Shown: positions 8,734 to 17,860, counted from the stretch's first letter. The stretch is DNA of 64,000 bases from Ruegeria arenilitoris (GCF_013032855.1 NZ_WQDA01000005.1:186001-250000); one strand, 5' to 3'. The notes: generated by a model not told the origin, from the letters alone. Made by a program: numbers and translations.

Positions 8734-9546
8734 TCAGCCCGCGCTGCAGCCCAGAATGTCGACCGCGTGTTTGGTCCCCAGAACCGTGATCCGCACGGCG
8801 GACCGGTCCAGCGCAAAGGGCTGACCGTCTGGGCTGATCACCTCGGACGTGGCGGTCAGCCGGTTGCCTTGCCGCTTGGTTTCAGTCTGCGAGGCCCACA
8901 GGGCCGGGTTCCCCGGTTCGATCACCGCAAATTCGGCACCACCGGCCGAGGGCATGTCGATCTGTACCTGAACCTGCAAACCGTCCGCGGTCGGGCTCAG
9001 GCGACAGGCCGCGCCGGTAACGCCAGCCTCGCGTGCAGAGAAGGGCCTTTGCGCAAGCGCAGCCGCGATCGCCGGATTTCTTGCTGCGCCGGCGTCCAGT
9101 TCGTGGTCAAATTTCAGCGATGCGGGAATGCAGACATCATTGCACACTCCCAGATCGACCTCGCCGCGCAACCGTACCGGTTTGGATGCGTCCTTGGGGG
9201 TAATCCGAACCGGCAACACCAGCTGGGTTTCATAGCCGATGGACTTCAGGCCGTTCTGGTCAAAGACATGCGGCGTGGGCCAGGTGATCGCAACCGCGCC
9301 GACATTGCCGGAGCGGCGCCAGTCGAATTCAGGCGGAATGCCGGCGTCACCGGGGGCCCGCCAATAGGTCTTCCATCCGGGTTCCAGATCCAACCGGATC
9401 GCGGTGAGATAGGTTCCATCCTCGGATTGGCCGCCATCGATCACGTCCAGCCGGACGATCGAGTCGATCGATTGCCCCTGCGCAGGTGCGGCCAGGGCCA
9501 GAAAAGCTGAAACAACGGTCAGGACGGGTTTGAACAGCGATCTCAT
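8734..9546 (-). CDS. Periplasmic DsbD-alpha-type protein (thiol:disulfide interchange N-terminal domain)
   Basis: This 270-residue exported protein has a signal peptide at residues 1-24 (ending AQGQ). The rest resembles the N-terminal periplasmic alpha domain of Dsb[15 protein letters not shown] near 56-69, and the redox pair VCNDVCIP with Cys135 and Cys139. No membrane (beta) or thioredoxin (gamma) domain is attached, so electrons must come from a separate protein. DsbD delivers electrons to periplasmic thiol proteins and cytochrome c maturation. It is divergent from the YqgE gene and directly upstream of the NUDIX gene. Confidence 0.82.
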   Translation of the reverse strand: MRSLFKPVLTVVSAFLALAAPAQGQSIDSIVRLDVIDGGQSEDGTYLTAIRLDLEPGWKTYWRAPGDAGIPPEFDWRRSGNVGAVAITWPTPHVFDQNGLKSIGYETQLVLPVRITPKDASKPVRLRGEVDLGVCNDVCIPASLKFDHELDAGAARNPAIAAALAQRPFSAREAGVTGAACRLSPTADGLQVQVQIDMPSAGGAEFAVIEPGNPALWASQTETKRQGNRLTATSEVISPDGQPFALDRSAVRITVLGTKHAVDILGCSAG

Positions 9547-9687
9547 GATCCATACATGCGACTTGCGGGCAGGTTTGCCAAGTCACGTTCTGGTCACCGG
9601 CAGAAATCGCGGGATTTCAGGCGTGATCCCTTGCCAATCCGGCTTCCGCAAGGTCATTGTAAGGGAATAAGCCGCACGAGTTTTTTG

Positions 9688-10242
9688 ATGGATCTGACTG
9701 GAAAACTGTTGATTGCGATGCCCGGCATGGGCGATCCGCGCTTTGATCATTCAGTGGTGTATCTGTGCAGCCACGGCGATGACGGCGCGATGGGTCTGAT
9801 CGTGAACAAACCGTCGGATTTGCGGATCAAGACGCTGCTTGAACAGTTGAACATCGCGTGCCGCATCCCGGTTGTCGGAGAACGCCTTGTGCATTTTGGT
9901 GGTCCCGTCGAATTGTCCCGGGGGTTTGTGCTGCACAGCGCGGACTACGACGCAAATCTGCATTCGCTGCACGTGGCCGGAGATTTCAGCATGACGGCGA
10001 CGCTGGACGTGCTCGAAGATATCGCTTCTGGCACAGGGCCGCTGAACTCGATGCTGATGCTGGGCTATTCGGGATGGGGGCCGGGGCAGCTGGAAGATGA
10101 GATCGCGGCCAATGGCTGGTTGACGACCGATGCCACATCGAAACTGGTTTTTGACGTTGCCGACGACGAAAAGTGGGAGGCCGCCTTGGCTACGCTGGGT
10201 GTCGATCCGCTGACGCTGTCGGCCAGCGCCGGTCGGGCCTGA
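9688..10242 (+). CDS. YqgE/AlgH family protein
   Basis: A 184-residue cytoplasmic protein of the YqgE/AlgH family (UPF0301), whose biochemical role is not settled. It begins [19 protein letters not shown], a typical family start, and includes [18 protein letters not shown] and [14 protein letters not shown]. The ATG at 9688 was chosen because family similarity begins there; the open frame extends 44 codons upstream without resemblance. Its TGA abuts the stop codon of the convergent threonylcarbamoyl-AMP synthase gene with no spacer. Confidence 0.92.
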   Translation: MDLTGKLLIAMPGMGDPRFDHSVVYLCSHGDDGAMGLIVNKPSDLRIKTLLEQLNIACRIPVVGERLVHFGGPVELSRGFVLHSADYDANLHSLHVAGDFSMTATLDVLEDIASGTGPLNSMLMLGYSGWGPGQLEDEIAANGWLTTDATSKLVFDVADDEKWEAALATLGVDPLTLSASAGRA

Positions 10243-11193
10243 TCAGGAATTGCGCGGCGCCGCGGCCCGGCGCAGGCGGTCGTTGATGGCCGCCCCCACG
10301 CCCTCGGAAGGGATCGGGCTGACGGCAATCGGCCGCCCCGTACCGTCCAGTTCGTGCAGATACGCAAACAGGTTTGCCGCCGCTTCGATCAGGTCACCCC
10401 TGGCAGACAGGTTGCGGTCGCAATCGACATTGCCAAATCCCAGCAGCAGTTCGTCCCCGCGCCGCTCGGTGGCGTTCAGCCGCACCGGTGCATCCGGAGC
10501 ATAATGTGACAGCAACTGCCCCGGAGCGGTCAGCAGATCTCCGGGCTTGTGGCGGGTCAGGCGCGTGCCCAGAACCGTTTCGATCTGTTCCAGTGCCACA
10601 CCGCCGGGCCGCAGCAAAGCGGGGGTGCCGGCCAAGCCCACGATGGTCGATTCCAACCCGACTGAACAGGGTCCGTCATCCAGTACGGCGGCGATCCGAC
10701 CGTCCAGACCTGCGCGCACATGCGCCGCAGTGGTCGGGCTGATCCGACCGGAGGGGTTTGCCGATGGGGCAGCGACGGGTCCGTCAACTGCGCTCAGCAA
10801 TGCGCGCGCGGTTGGGTGGGCTGGCACCCGCACGGCCAGCGTCTCCAGCCCTGCCGTCACCAGCGAGGACACGCCATGCCCTGCGCGCAGCGGCAGCACC
10901 AGCGTCAGCGGACCGGGCCAGAACGCAGCTGCCAGTTTTTCGGCATTGTCCGACCACTCGACATAGCGTTTGGCGGCCTCGACCGAGGCGACATGCGCGA
11001 TAAGCGGGTTGAAACTGGGTCGCCCTTTGGCGGCGTAGATCGCGGCGACGGCTTCGCCGTTGCGGGCGTCGCCGCCCAGCCCGTAGACGGTCTCGGTCGG
11101 GAAGGCGACCAACAGTCCCTGACGCAGCAGGTCGGCCGCGGCTGCAATCCCGGCGGGATCAGCATCCAGATATTGCGTGCTGTTGGGGATCAT
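10243..11193 (-). CDS. tsaC: Threonylcarbamoyl-AMP synthase (Sua5/YrdC/YwlC type)
   Basis: The 316-residue product makes threonylcarbamoyl-AMP from threonine, bicarbonate and ATP for the t6A37 modification of ANN-decoding tRNAs. The YrdC domain fills about residues 12-205, with FPTETVYGLGGDA, AIYAAKGRPSFNPL and APSANPSGRISPT. A C-terminal Sua5 domain follows (SHYAPDAPVRL onward), so this is the long Sua5 form. MIPNSTQYL at 11193 is the natural start; the frame stays open for a further 561 codons antisense to the acyl-CoA dehydrogenase, which I regard as an artefact of GC-rich codon bias. Confidence 0.92.
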   Translation of the reverse strand: MIPNSTQYLDADPAGIAAAADLLRQGLLVAFPTETVYGLGGDARNGEAVAAIYAAKGRPSFNPLIAHVASVEAAKRYVEWSDNAEKLAAAFWPGPLTLVLPLRAGHGVSSLVTAGLETLAVRVPAHPTARALLSAVDGPVAAPSANPSGRISPTTAAHVRAGLDGRIAAVLDDGPCSVGLESTIVGLAGTPALLRPGGVALEQIETVLGTRLTRHKPGDLLTAPGQLLSHYAPDAPVRLNATERRGDELLLGFGNVDCDRNLSARGDLIEAAANLFAYLHELDGTGRPIAVSPIPSEGVGAAINDRLRRAAAPRNS

Positions 11194-11328
11194 GGGTGGT
11201 GACGCGGCGTTTTGGTTGCTTGCAACAGGGGGACGGATAGGTAATCGAACAAGCTTAGATGAATACCGGCGCGGGCCATGGATTCCAAGCCCGCCATTGC
11301 GACCGACACACGATTTCCGGGGGAAACC

Positions 11329-13032
11329 ATGCCATATCGCGCTCCTGTCACTGATTACGAGTTCCTGATGGACAAGGTGGTGGGGTTCAAGGACGTCGCC
11401 GCGACCGAGAAATTCGCCGAGGCCACCCCGGACGTGGTCAGCGCCATCCTGACCGAGGCCGGCAAGATGTGCGAAGAGGTAATGGCCCCCCTGCAGCGCC
11501 CCGGCGATCTTGAGCCGGCGCGACTGGAAAACGGGGTTCTGCGGACCTCGCCCGGCTATGCCGATGGCTGGAAGGCGATCGCCGAGGGTGGCTGGATCGG
11601 CATGAGCGGTGACCCCGAATACGGCGGCATGGGCCTGCCCATGACCGTGACCACCGCCGTCAACGAGATGATGAGCGCCGCATGTCTGTCGCTGCAGCTG
11701 GCCCCGTTGATGAGCCAGGGTCAGATCGAAGCGCTGGAACACCACGCCAGCGAAGAGCTCAAGGCGCTGTACCTGCCCAAGCTGATGTCGGGCGAATGGT
11801 CGGGCACGATGAACCTGACCGAACCGCAGGCCGGGTCTGACGTTGGCGCGCTGACGTCCAAGGCCGAACCCAACGGCGATGGCACCTATTCGGTGACCGG
11901 GCAGAAGATCTACATCTCTTGGGGCGACAATGACTTCTGCGAGAATGTCTGCCACCTGGTTCTGGCCCGTCTGCCCGATGGCGCGCCGGGGACCAAGGGG
12001 ATTTCCCTGTTCCTGGTGCCCAAGTTCATCCCCGATGAAAACGGTAATCCGGGCGTGGCGAATGACCTGAAGGTGGTGTCGTTGGAACACAAGATGGGAC
12101 TGCATGGCTCGCCCACCTGCGTGATGCAGTATGACGGCGCCAAGGGCTGGCTGGTGGGCCAGGAACACAAGGGCATGGCCGCCATGTTCACGATGATGAA
12201 CAACGCGCGCCTCGGCGTCGGCGGGCAGGGCGTGGGCGCGGCCGAGGGCTCCTATCAGCACGCGTTGGCCTATGCTCTGGAACGCAAGCAGGGCAAGACG
12301 CCTTCGGGCACGATCATCGATCATGCCGATGTGCGCCGGATGCTGATGGACATGCGGGCCGACCTGTTCGCCGCCCGTGCGATCATGCTGGCCAATGCCG
12401 CGGCCATCGACATGGCCAAGGCCACCGACAACGCCGACTGGGCCGCGCGGGCGGCCCTGCTGACCCCGATCTGCAAGGCTTTCGGCACCCAGACCGGCAT
12501 GCGCGTGGCCGAGACCGGCCTGCAGGTGCATGGCGGCATGGGGTATGTCGAGGAAACCGGCGCCGCGCAGTATTACCGCGATGTTCGCGTCACCGCGATC
12601 TACGAGGGGACCAACGGCATTCAGGCCATGGACCTTGTCGGCCGCAAGATGATGGACGGGGGCGAAGCCGCCGCCCGCCTGCTGGACGAGATCGAAGATC
12701 ATGCCGAGCGCGCCCGCGCCACCGTGCCCGAGCTGGCCGGCCCGGTATGGGAGGCGACTGAATCCCTGCGCGAGGCGACCGAGTGGCTGGTGGCGCAAGA
12801 GGACATGAACAATCGCTTTGCCGGGGCCGTGGCCTATCTGAACGCCTTTGCCCGCGTGCTGGGTGCGCATTACCACCTGATCGCCGCTTTGGCCGATCCG
12901 GATGGTCCGCGCGCCAAGCTGGCGCGGTACTACATCACCGCGCGCCTGCCGGAATACGCGGGCCTGCTGGATCAGGCGCAGATCGGGGCCAAAGACCTGT
13001 TCGCGCTCAGCGCCGACGAACTGGCCGCGTGA
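11329..13032 (+). CDS. Acyl-CoA dehydrogenase with C-terminal extension (DmdC-like)
   Basis: A 567-residue FAD enzyme introducing a 2,3-double bond into an acyl-CoA. It begins MPYRAPVTDYEF, as in long acyl-CoA dehydrogenases of this clade, and carries MNLTEPQAGSDVG, the HGSPTCVM segment, GVGAAEGSYQHALAYA and the C-terminal GGMGYVEE and YEGTNGIQAMD motifs. The roughly 570-residue form with a C-terminal helical domain is shared by DmdC (3-methylmercaptopropionyl-CoA dehydrogenase) and fatty-acid enzymes, so DMSP-related chemistry is possible but unproven. The RBS region is CGGGGGAAACC. The stop overlaps the MBL gene start (TGATG at 13030-13034). Confidence 0.93.
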   Translation: MPYRAPVTDYEFLMDKVVGFKDVAATEKFAEATPDVVSAILTEAGKMCEEVMAPLQRPGDLEPARLENGVLRTSPGYADGWKAIAEGGWIGMSGDPEYGGMGLPMTVTTAVNEMMSAACLSLQLAPLMSQGQIEALEHHASEELKALYLPKLMSGEWSGTMNLTEPQAGSDVGALTSKAEPNGDGTYSVTGQKIYISWGDNDFCENVCHLVLARLPDGAPGTKGISLFLVPKFIPDENGNPGVANDLKVVSLEHKMGLHGSPTCVMQYDGAKGWLVGQEHKGMAAMFTMMNNARLGVGGQGVGAAEGSYQHALAYALERKQGKTPSGTIIDHADVRRMLMDMRADLFAARAIMLANAAAIDMAKATDNADWAARAALLTPICKAFGTQTGMRVAETGLQVHGGMGYVEETGAAQYYRDVRVTAIYEGTNGIQAMDLVGRKMMDGGEAAARLLDEIEDHAERARATVPELAGPVWEATESLREATEWLVAQEDMNNRFAGAVAYLNAFARVLGAHYHLIAALADPDGPRAKLARYYITARLPEYAGLLDQAQIGAKDLFALSADELAA

Positions 13033-14078
13033 TGGACGGCGCGCGGCCTCCGGCGTTTCGCCATCCCTGGCCCGAGCCGCCCGCGCCCGGACAAGCCACC
13101 GAGATCGCCGAGGGCGTGCTTTGGATGCGCCTGCCGCTGCCGATGGCGCTGGACCACGTCAATGTCTACGCGCTGGATGACGGCGATGACTGGACGGTGA
13201 TCGACACCGGGATTTCATCGAAAAAGACGCGCGGCCTGTGGTCCGACCTGATGGCCGGGCCGCTTGCGGGCAAGCCGGTGACCCGGGTGGTGGTTACGCA
13301 TCACCACCCCGACCACGTCGGAAATGCCGGGTGGTTCCAGTCGGAGCACGGCGCCGATCTGGTTTCGAGCCGTACCGCATGGCTGTTTGCGCGAATGCTG
13401 ACGCTGGACGTGCAGGAGAGCTGGCCGGAAGAGACGCTGGAATTCTACCGCAGCGCCGGCATGGCCCCCGAGATCCTGGCCAAGCGCATGTCCGAGCGGC
13501 CCTTCAATTTTGCCGACACGGTCTATCCGATGCCTCTGGGCTTTGTCCGCATCAAGCAGGGCGACGTGATCCGTATGGGCGGGCGGGACTGGGACGTGCA
13601 TATGGGCAATGGCCATGCCCCCGAACACGCCACGTTCTGGAGTCGCGACGACAACCTGGTGATCTCGGGCGACCAGATCCTCAGTTCGATCAGCCCGAAC
13701 CTGGGCGTCTATGCCACCGAGCCGATGGCTGACCCGGTGTCCGACTGGCTGGAGGCCTGTGAGCGCCTGCAACAGCTGGCACGGCCCGATCAGGTGGTGT
13801 TGCCGGGCCACAAGCTGCCCTTCATCGGCCTGCCGATCCGCATGAAGCAACTGATCGAGAACCATCACGGCGCTCTTGCACGCCTGCTGGACGATCTGGA
13901 CGCGCCCAAGGCGGCCTCGGATTGTTTCGTGACTCTGTTCAAACGTCCGATCCGCGACGGCGAATACGGTCTTGCGCTGGTCGAAGCGGTTGCGCATCTG
14001 AACCAACTTTATCACACTGGAGCCGTGACCCGGGCGCGCCGTGAGGACGGCGCATGGGTGTATCAGCGCAAAGGTTGA
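13032..14078 (+). CDS. MBL-fold metallo-hydrolase
   Basis: A 348-residue metallo-beta-lactamase-fold protein. The dinuclear metal site is visible as THHHPDHVGN (His90, His92, Asp94, His95), GHAPEHATF with a distal His near 196, SGDQIL and GHKLPF. A helical C-terminal region of about 90 residues resembles the winged-helix tail of LACTB2-like hydrolases. Thioester or lactone hydrolysis would suit its coupling to an acyl-CoA dehydrogenase, but that is inference. The ATG at 13032 overlaps the preceding stop. Confidence 0.9.
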   Translation: MDGARPPAFRHPWPEPPAPGQATEIAEGVLWMRLPLPMALDHVNVYALDDGDDWTVIDTGISSKKTRGLWSDLMAGPLAGKPVTRVVVTHHHPDHVGNAGWFQSEHGADLVSSRTAWLFARMLTLDVQESWPEETLEFYRSAGMAPEILAKRMSERPFNFADTVYPMPLGFVRIKQGDVIRMGGRDWDVHMGNGHAPEHATFWSRDDNLVISGDQILSSISPNLGVYATEPMADPVSDWLEACERLQQLARPDQVVLPGHKLPFIGLPIRMKQLIENHHGALARLLDDLDAPKAASDCFVTLFKRPIRDGEYGLALVEAVAHLNQLYHTGAVTRARREDGAWVYQRKG

Positions 14079-14082
14079 GACG

Positions 14083-14535
14083 ATGCAGGACAAGATCGAA
14101 ACCTCGGCCGAGGCCGCCGAAGCGGCGGCTCTGCCCCGGTGCTATGAGGTTCATGCTGACCCGGACAGCACGTCGGGCACCAAGGATCTGCCCGAACCCC
14201 TGCGCCAGCCGGTCGACAGCAAAAGCCCCGCCCAATGGGCGTATGAGCGGCTGATCCTGTACATCCAGAACTTCGAGCAGACCCTCGATGCCGATCACGA
14301 GGTCGCCATGGGCTTTACCGGCGGTGACGCCGGGGTGATGCGGATCGAGGGGATGGGATATTTTGACCCCGACGTGATCACCTTCTACGGCTCGGACGGT
14401 TCGGGCGCACGCACCCAGCTGGTGCAGCATGTCAGCCAGCTGAACGTCATGCTGCGCGCCCTGCCCAAAACGGTCGAGGACAAGCCCGCCAACCGGATCG
14501 GCTTTCGCCTGGCCGCCAAGCTTGAGGAAAGCTGA
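14083..14535 (+). CDS. DUF6173 family protein
   Basis: A 150-residue soluble protein of unknown function. I recall similar proteins in Rhodobacterales under DUF6173. The conserved-looking core is AQWAYERLILYIQNFEQ, EVAMGFTGGDAGVMRIEGMGY, then FYGSDGSGARTQLVQHVSQLN. It starts four bases after the MBL-hydrolase stop, so it probably belongs to the acyl-CoA dehydrogenase operon. No signal peptide, membrane segment or catalytic motif is apparent. Confidence 0.82.
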   Translation: MQDKIETSAEAAEAAALPRCYEVHADPDSTSGTKDLPEPLRQPVDSKSPAQWAYERLILYIQNFEQTLDADHEVAMGFTGGDAGVMRIEGMGYFDPDVITFYGSDGSGARTQLVQHVSQLNVMLRALPKTVEDKPANRIGFRLAAKLEES

Positions 14536-14599
14536 GCGTCACGCTTGCAATTCACATCTGCGCGGCCTTGAATGAATTCAGCATTCAAAGGGGGCCGGC

Positions 14600-16438
14600 G
14601 TGTCACATTTCTCAACCGTAACAGATGCCTATCGCGGGGCCTGGGTCCGACGCCGGACCTTTGTTCCCATCTATCTGGCGGTGCGTCTGCTGCTGATCGC
14701 GCTGATCGCACCCGGCGTGGCCTTCACCGTGAACCTGGCGGTGATGCTGTCCGACCAAACCGCGCTGACCGATCAGGACATCGCCATGTTCATCCTGTCG
14801 CCGGTTGGTTTCGTGGCGGCGGTGGTCATTCTGGGCCTGTTCTTGTTGGCCGAGGTGTTCGTCTTTTCGGTCATGGCCGGATCGCTCAGGATGGGCGAGA
14901 GCGACCCGTGGAGGGCCGGCGGGTCGGCGCTGCGATTGATCCTGTCGCGCCTGCCGACGCTGTTTTCCTTCGCGGTGCGCTTCATTCTGCGGGTACTCGT
15001 TCTGGCGGTGCCCTTCGTGGCGGTCGCGGGCCTGATCGCGTGGTGGACGCTGACCGAATACGACATCAACTATTACCTGACCTTCCATCCGCCCGCCTTC
15101 CAGGTGGCCGTCGCGCTGATCGGGCTGGTGGTGCTGGCGTTGGCCTGGGTGCTGATCCGCCGCCTGTCGGCCTGGGCGCTCGCCCTGCATCTGGTGCTGT
15201 TCGAGGGAATTGCGCCTTCGGACGCCTTCGCCGAAAGCGCCCGCCGAATGGAGGGCAAACGCGGCCGGTTGAAGATCGAACTGGCACTGTGGCTGGCCAT
15301 ACGTCTGGCGATTGCTGCGCTGATTGCCGCCGTGGCCAGCCTGTTGTTCCACCTTGTACCTCTCGAACAGGGCACGAACCTGCGGTTTGCCCTGACGCTC
15401 AGCCTGCTGGTGGCCGGGCTGTGGTCTCTGGCCGGATTGGTGCTGGCGGCTGTGGCGCTGGGCGCGCTGGCGGTTCTGCTGGATGGGTTTTTTGAACCTC
15501 GCGCGGCAGAGCTTCCCCATCCCGAAGCCGGAAATCTGCGCGCCCCGGTTCTGGTGACCGTTGCCGCGGCAATCGTGGCCCTGCTGGCCGGGATCTGGTT
15601 CAGCCAGGACGTCCTGGACCAGATATCGGCACCCGATCATGCCGACGTGATCGGCCACCGGGGCGCGGCGGCGCTGCGGCCGGAAAACACGATGGCTGCG
15701 GTGCTGAAGGCCATCGAAGACGGGGCCGACTGGGTCGAGATCGACGTACAAGAAAGCGCCGACGGCGAGGTGATCGTGGCCCATGACAGCGACTTCATGA
15801 AGCTGGGCGGGGTCAACCTGAAAGTCTGGGATGCCACGATGGAGGATGTGGGGCAGATCGATATCGGCAGCTGGTTCGACCCCGAATATGCCGATCAGCG
15901 CACTCCGACCCTGCGCGAGGTTCTGGAGGCCGCGAAGGGCAAATCCAAGGTCATCATCGAACTGAAATACTATGGCCATGACGTGGATCTGGAAAACCGC
16001 GTGGCCGCCATCGTCGAAGAGTTTGGGATGGAGCAGGACATCGCTACGATGTCGCTCAAATACCCGGCGGTGCAGAAGATGAAAGCGTTGCGCCCGGACT
16101 GGCGCGCCGGCGTTCTGGCTGCCACGGCGGTGGGCGATCTGACCGGGCTGGAGGGCGATTTCGTCGCGGTAAATGCCGGGATGGTCACGCCTGGGCTGAT
16201 CCGCTCGGTCCATGATGCAGGCAAAGATATCTATGTCTGGACGGTGAATGACCCGCTGCAGATGTCGTCGATGGCCTCGATGGGTGTCGACGGTCTGATC
16301 ACCGACCGCCCCGCCATGGCGCGTGAAGTGCTACGTGTCCGCGCCGAAATGGAACCGGGCGAGCGCTTGCTGCTGTGGCTGGCCACGACCTTCGGCCTGT
16401 CGGTCGATACCGAGGCGATGCGCGATGAAAGCCCCTAG
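14600..16438 (+). CDS. Membrane-anchored glycerophosphodiester phosphodiesterase
   Basis: A 612-residue protein. About 335 N-terminal residues hold six or more hydrophobic segments (a glycerophosphoryl diester phosphodiesterase membrane domain), then a GDPD TIM-barrel: IGHRGAAALRPENT near 350-363, VEIDVQESADGEVIVAHD, VIIELKYYGHD and YVWTVNDP near 565. GDPD enzymes split deacylated phospholipids into glycerol-3-phosphate and an alcohol. It starts with GTG at 14600, preceded by AAAGGGGG. Its 3' end overlaps the next gene, which has phospholipase A2-like motifs, by 14 bases; this supports a joint role in phospholipid breakdown. Confidence 0.92.
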   Translation: MSHFSTVTDAYRGAWVRRRTFVPIYLAVRLLLIALIAPGVAFTVNLAVMLSDQTALTDQDIAMFILSPVGFVAAVVILGLFLLAEVFVFSVMAGSLRMGESDPWRAGGSALRLILSRLPTLFSFAVRFILRVLVLAVPFVAVAGLIAWWTLTEYDINYYLTFHPPAFQVAVALIGLVVLALAWVLIRRLSAWALALHLVLFEGIAPSDAFAESARRMEGKRGRLKIELALWLAIRLAIAALIAAVASLLFHLVPLEQGTNLRFALTLSLLVAGLWSLAGLVLAAVALGALAVLLDGFFEPRAAELPHPEAGNLRAPVLVTVAAAIVALLAGIWFSQDVLDQISAPDHADVIGHRGAAALRPENTMAAVLKAIEDGADWVEIDVQESADGEVIVAHDSDFMKLGGVNLKVWDATMEDVGQIDIGSWFDPEYADQRTPTLREVLEAAKGKSKVIIELKYYGHDVDLENRVAAIVEEFGMEQDIATMSLKYPAVQKMKALRPDWRAGVLAATAVGDLTGLEGDFVAVNAGMVTPGLIRSVHDAGKDIYVWTVNDPLQMSSMASMGVDGLITDRPAMAREVLRVRAEMEPGERLLLWLATTFGLSVDTEAMRDESP

Positions 16439-16985
16439 CTTCGGTTTTTTGCTTGCCTGCCTTGCCGGGTCGGCTTCGGCGCAGGATCTGATGCGCGGCG
16501 TCGAGATGCCCGCGCATCGGGCTTTGATCGCGCAATCGGTTGGACAACCATTGAGCGCGTTTGAAACCGATGGCTGCTCGGGGGGCATGTCGTCCAGCTG
16601 GCGGCTGGTGGCAGAGACCTTTCCCAGATTTCGCGCGGTTTACGAAAGCCACCCGCCGTGGGAATCCTGCTGCGTAACTCATGATCGCGCGTATCACACC
16701 GCCGGGGGCGCCACGTCCGCCGACGCCAGTTTCGACGCCCGGCTGGAGGCTGACCGCGCCCTGCGCGCCTGCGTCAAGGAATTCGGAGCCGTGCATGCGC
16801 AGGACTATGCCACGCAGTACGACATGACGCCCGAGCAGGTGACGTCGGCCATGTCGATCACCGCCGAGGCGATGTTCATGGCCGTCCGATTCGGAGGTGG
16901 CCCCTGCACCGGCCTGCCGTGGCGGTGGGGCTTCGGGTATCCCGGCTGCTCGGTTTTTGCCACCGATGAGGCTGCGGGCGACTGA
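16425..16985 (+). CDS. Secreted phospholipase A2-like protein (putative)
   Basis: A 186-residue exported protein with a signal peptide at residues 1-19 (ending ASA, then QDL). The mature part shows DGCSGG at 49-54, SCCVTHDRAYH at 81-91 and ADRALRACV at 108-116. These resemble, in order, the calcium loop, the CC-x2-HD-x2-Y active site (His86/Asp87) and the CDRAAA-x-C second motif of secreted phospholipases A2. That would mean hydrolysis of the sn-2 acyl chain of phospholipids. The match was made by eye and the spacing is not canonical, so function is tentative. The start lies inside the GDPD gene, implying coupling. Confidence 0.7.
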   Translation: MKAPSFGFLLACLAGSASAQDLMRGVEMPAHRALIAQSVGQPLSAFETDGCSGGMSSSWRLVAETFPRFRAVYESHPPWESCCVTHDRAYHTAGGATSADASFDARLEADRALRACVKEFGAVHAQDYATQYDMTPEQVTSAMSITAEAMFMAVRFGGGPCTGLPWRWGFGYPGCSVFATDEAAGD

Positions 16986-17005
16986 ACTCGGGCATCTGCG
17001 CGCGA

Positions 17006-17035
17006 TTGACGTCGTGACAGGCCGGAAAATATGAT
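17006..17035 (+). promoter_or_regulatory. Sigma-70-type promoter for the cytochrome oxidase subunit IV gene
   Basis: TTGACG (17006-17011) and TATGAT (17030-17035) are separated by 18 bases. Both hexamers are close to consensus, and the -10 is 41 bases upstream of the CoxIV start. No other good promoter is visible in this gap. Confidence 0.6.
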
Positions 17036-17076
17036 TTATCCAAACCGGCAAACACGCGAATTGGGAATCTTTCGAA

Positions 17077-17211
17077 ATGGCTGAACACAAGCACGGCGAG
17101 ATGGACATCACAGTCCAGACCAAAACCTTCAACGGGTTCATCAAATTCACCACCTACAGCGTCGTGGTGATCTGCTTCATTGCCCTGTTTCTTGCGATCT
17201 TTGGGGCATAA
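17077..17211 (+). CDS. aa3-type cytochrome c oxidase subunit IV
   Basis: A 44-residue single-span membrane protein: a polar N-terminus (MAEHKHGEMDITVQ...), KTFNGFIKFTTYS, and a hydrophobic segment ending LFLAIFGA. This matches the tiny subunit IV of alphaproteobacterial aa3 oxidases, a non-catalytic part of the terminal oxidase. It is separate from the other oxidase genes, which is usual for this subunit. A strong promoter at 17006-17035 drives it. Confidence 0.88.
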   Translation: MAEHKHGEMDITVQTKTFNGFIKFTTYSVVVICFIALFLAIFGA

Positions 17212-17227
17212 GCCGGACTGACGGGTC

Positions 17228-17860
17228 ATGTTTCGCATCTTGATTGCCTGCCTGCTGGCAGTGACCGTCGCAGGCTGTGCCACGTCGCAGCGCCCTCAGG
17301 CCGACCAGTCCGAGATCGTTGCGCGATCCTACCGTGACCCGGGGCCCTCAACGCTGACCCTGTACACGATGATCAACACGCGTACGGGGTCTGGCGCGCA
17401 TACCTCGCTGATGATCAGCGCCAGCGAGCGGGTAATTTTCGACCCCGCCGGGTCGTTCCGCGCCGACGTGGTGCCGATCAAGGATGACGTGCTGTATGGC
17501 ATCACCCCCGCGGTCGAGCGTGCCTATCGCAGCTCGCACGCACGCGAAACGCATTATGCGCGCATCCAGACCATCCAGGTGACCCCCCAGCAGGCCGAGA
17601 TCGCCTATCAGCTGGCCAAACAGTCCGGACCGGTTCCGGGCGCCTACTGCGCCAACTCGACGGCTCGGCTGCTGCAGCAGGTTCCCGGGTTCGAGCAGAT
17701 CCAGACCACCTTCTACCCGGTCAAGTTGTCCGATCAGTTCGGGCAGATTCCGGGGGTCGTCACGACCGAATATCGTGAAAACGACAGCGCCGATCTGCAG
17801 GCGGGGCTGGCGGCCAACAACGCCGCGCTCAACCAGCTGGAAGCGGCTTCAACCAACTAG
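17228..17860 (+). CDS. Hypothetical lipoprotein
   Basis: A 210-residue predicted lipoprotein with signal peptide and lipobox VAGC (Cys at residue 17). I do not recognise the family. The body contains TGSGAHTSLMI with a His near 58, RVIFDPAGSFR, and GAYCANSTARLLQQ with a Cys near 142. A His followed much later by a Cys before a helix is the order seen in circularly permuted NlpC/P60-like folds, but this is only a suggestion. The 3' end overlaps the convergent AzlD gene by 12 bases. Confidence 0.8.
   Translation: MFRILIACLLAVTVAGCATSQRPQADQSEIVARSYRDPGPSTLTLYTMINTRTGSGAHTSLMISASERVIFDPAGSFRADVVPIKDDVLYGITPAVERAYRSSHARETHYARIQTIQVTPQQAEIAYQLAKQSGPVPGAYCANSTARLLQQVPGFEQIQTTFYPVKLSDQFGQIPGVVTTEYRENDSADLQAGLAANNAALNQLEAASTN

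Noticed and set aside
11194..12876. 561-codon minus-strand extension of the threonylcarbamoyl-AMP synthase frame, antisense to the acyl-CoA dehydrogenase
   Set aside because: High-GC codon bias leaves the antisense frame open; it lacks family resemblance, and the synthase has a natural start at 11193.
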